Shown piece after piece: positions 63,586 to 64,000 of a stretch of 64,000 bases of DNA. The notes under the pieces are model-generated. The model made no database searches and was not told the DNA's origin. It worked only from the letters and a program-made list of their open reading frames with translations. This DNA is from Diphasiastrum complanatum (Eukaryota; Streptophyta; Lycopodiopsida; Lycopodiales; Lycopodiaceae). The stretch is from NCBI GenBank assembly GCA_029204225.1, contig CM055098.1, positions 14,584,533 to 14,648,532 on the forward strand, written 5' to 3'. The position numbers and the translations under genes are program-made. Numbering within the stretch: the first letter of the stretch is position 1; every line of letters starts with the position of its first letter.

Positions 63586-63681
63586 ATGGCTGGAGTGGAG
63601 GATACACCGACCTCTGGAGAGCAGCAGGAGAAGAAGCCTGGAGACCAAGGCCAGCACATCAACCTCAAGGTGAAGGGCCAG
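63586..63681 (+). CDS. SUMO: SUMO (small ubiquitin-related modifier), first coding exon
   Basis: The ATG at 63,586 opens a 32-codon exon: a flexible acidic N-terminus rich in Gly, Gln and Glu, then KKPGDQGQHINLKVKGQ, the signature start of the plant SUMO beta-grasp fold. The exon ends exactly at KVKGQ with a consensus donor cag/gtgagtaag, the intron position I know from plant SUMO genes. SUMO is conjugated through its C-terminal Gly-Gly to lysines of nuclear proteins by SAE, SCE and ligases. The expected next residues (DGNEVFF-like) do not occur in the remaining 319 bases, so the next exon lies beyond the window. A 5' untranslated leader probably covers about 63,330-63,585. The N-terminus is a little longer than the Arabidopsis SUMO1 one as I recall it. 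Confidence 0.92.
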
Positions 63682-64000
63682 GTGAGTAAGTTCAAGTTTG
63701 GGATCAATTGTTAAGAGTTGTGTGTAGATAGCAAACTAGGGTTTTGGAAGAAGCATGCAGATATTGTCTCTGTTATTCTAAGTTGCGGTACTTGATTTTC
63801 ATGGGTTTTCATGCTGGCTTGTCGAACAACGTCGGCTTTTTATGTTTAGTTGCTACCAAGAAAAGGTTCTCTGTGAGATGAGTTTACCTACGTGATATTG
63901 ATCAATGACTATATTGACTTTATTTCAGTTAATCGTAATTTCTCCTTCAGGTCCAAAATCAGCACATTTATAGGTCGGAAGTAGGGAAGTTCAAGAATAT

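Noticed and set aside
63155-63707. Minus-strand frames of about 150 codons overlapping the SUMO exon
   Set aside because: Shadows of the SUMO leader and first exon; no domain, and the other strand has the clear gene.
63951-64000. Second SUMO exon after ttctccttcag at 63,950
   Set aside because: The acceptor looks good, but the downstream codons (VQNQHIYR-like) do not match the highly conserved DGNEVFF segment that must follow KVKGQ. The real second exon is probably beyond the window.

Overview
The window is nuclear DNA of a land plant, most likely a seed plant. The evidence is a nine-exon cytochrome P450 gene of the plant CYP90 type, the first exon of a plant SUMO gene with the usual plant intron position, and abundant Ty1/copia and Ty3/gypsy retrotransposons primed by initiator-methionine tRNA. 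The density of old, nested, frameshifted elements, the very long GA microsatellites and a possible Penelope-like reverse-transcriptase scrap would suit a large repeat-rich genome such as a gymnosperm. I cannot fix the species from sequence alone.

Only two host genes are convincing. A CYP90-like P450 (minus strand, 7753-10872) has nine exons that join in frame into a 476-residue protein. A SUMO gene (plus strand, start codon 63586) runs off the right edge after its first coding exon. A third locus (minus strand, about 24.3-25.9 kb) carries pieces of a CTD-phosphatase-like (NLI-interacting factor/FCP1-like) HAD domain and is probably a decayed gene.

Layout: 0.2-1.4 kb and 11.6-12.8 kb hold two direct copies of a dispersed repeat of about 1 kb on either side of the P450. 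2.0-2.6 kb holds a reverse-transcriptase-like scrap that is neither copia nor gypsy. 4.4-6.7 kb holds copia 3' remnants with LTRs. 15.1-23.4 kb is a nest: a minus-strand copia element is interrupted by a second minus-strand copia element, which itself carries a solo LTR with a clean 5-bp target duplication. 26.1-28.6 kb is a degenerate repeat array in which GA/GT microsatellites sit beside a conserved palindrome. 31.4-35.1 kb has two tandem repeats. 38.5 kb has a CACTA transposase scrap. 39.7-45.98 kb is a mosaic of copia and gypsy pieces. 46-51.6 kb is a minus-strand gypsy element containing an internal inversion of about 1.4 kb and an extra ORF with 12-residue repeats. 51.6-53.6 kb is a plus-strand gypsy remnant. 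54.9-58.45 kb is a plus-strand copia element with its 3' LTR. 58.5-63.3 kb has no gene I can recognise before SUMO.

There is no operon-like or defence-system organisation. The interest lies in the altered oxygen-activation motif of the P450, the nested and rearranged retroelements, and several repeats whose structure is not explained by common families.
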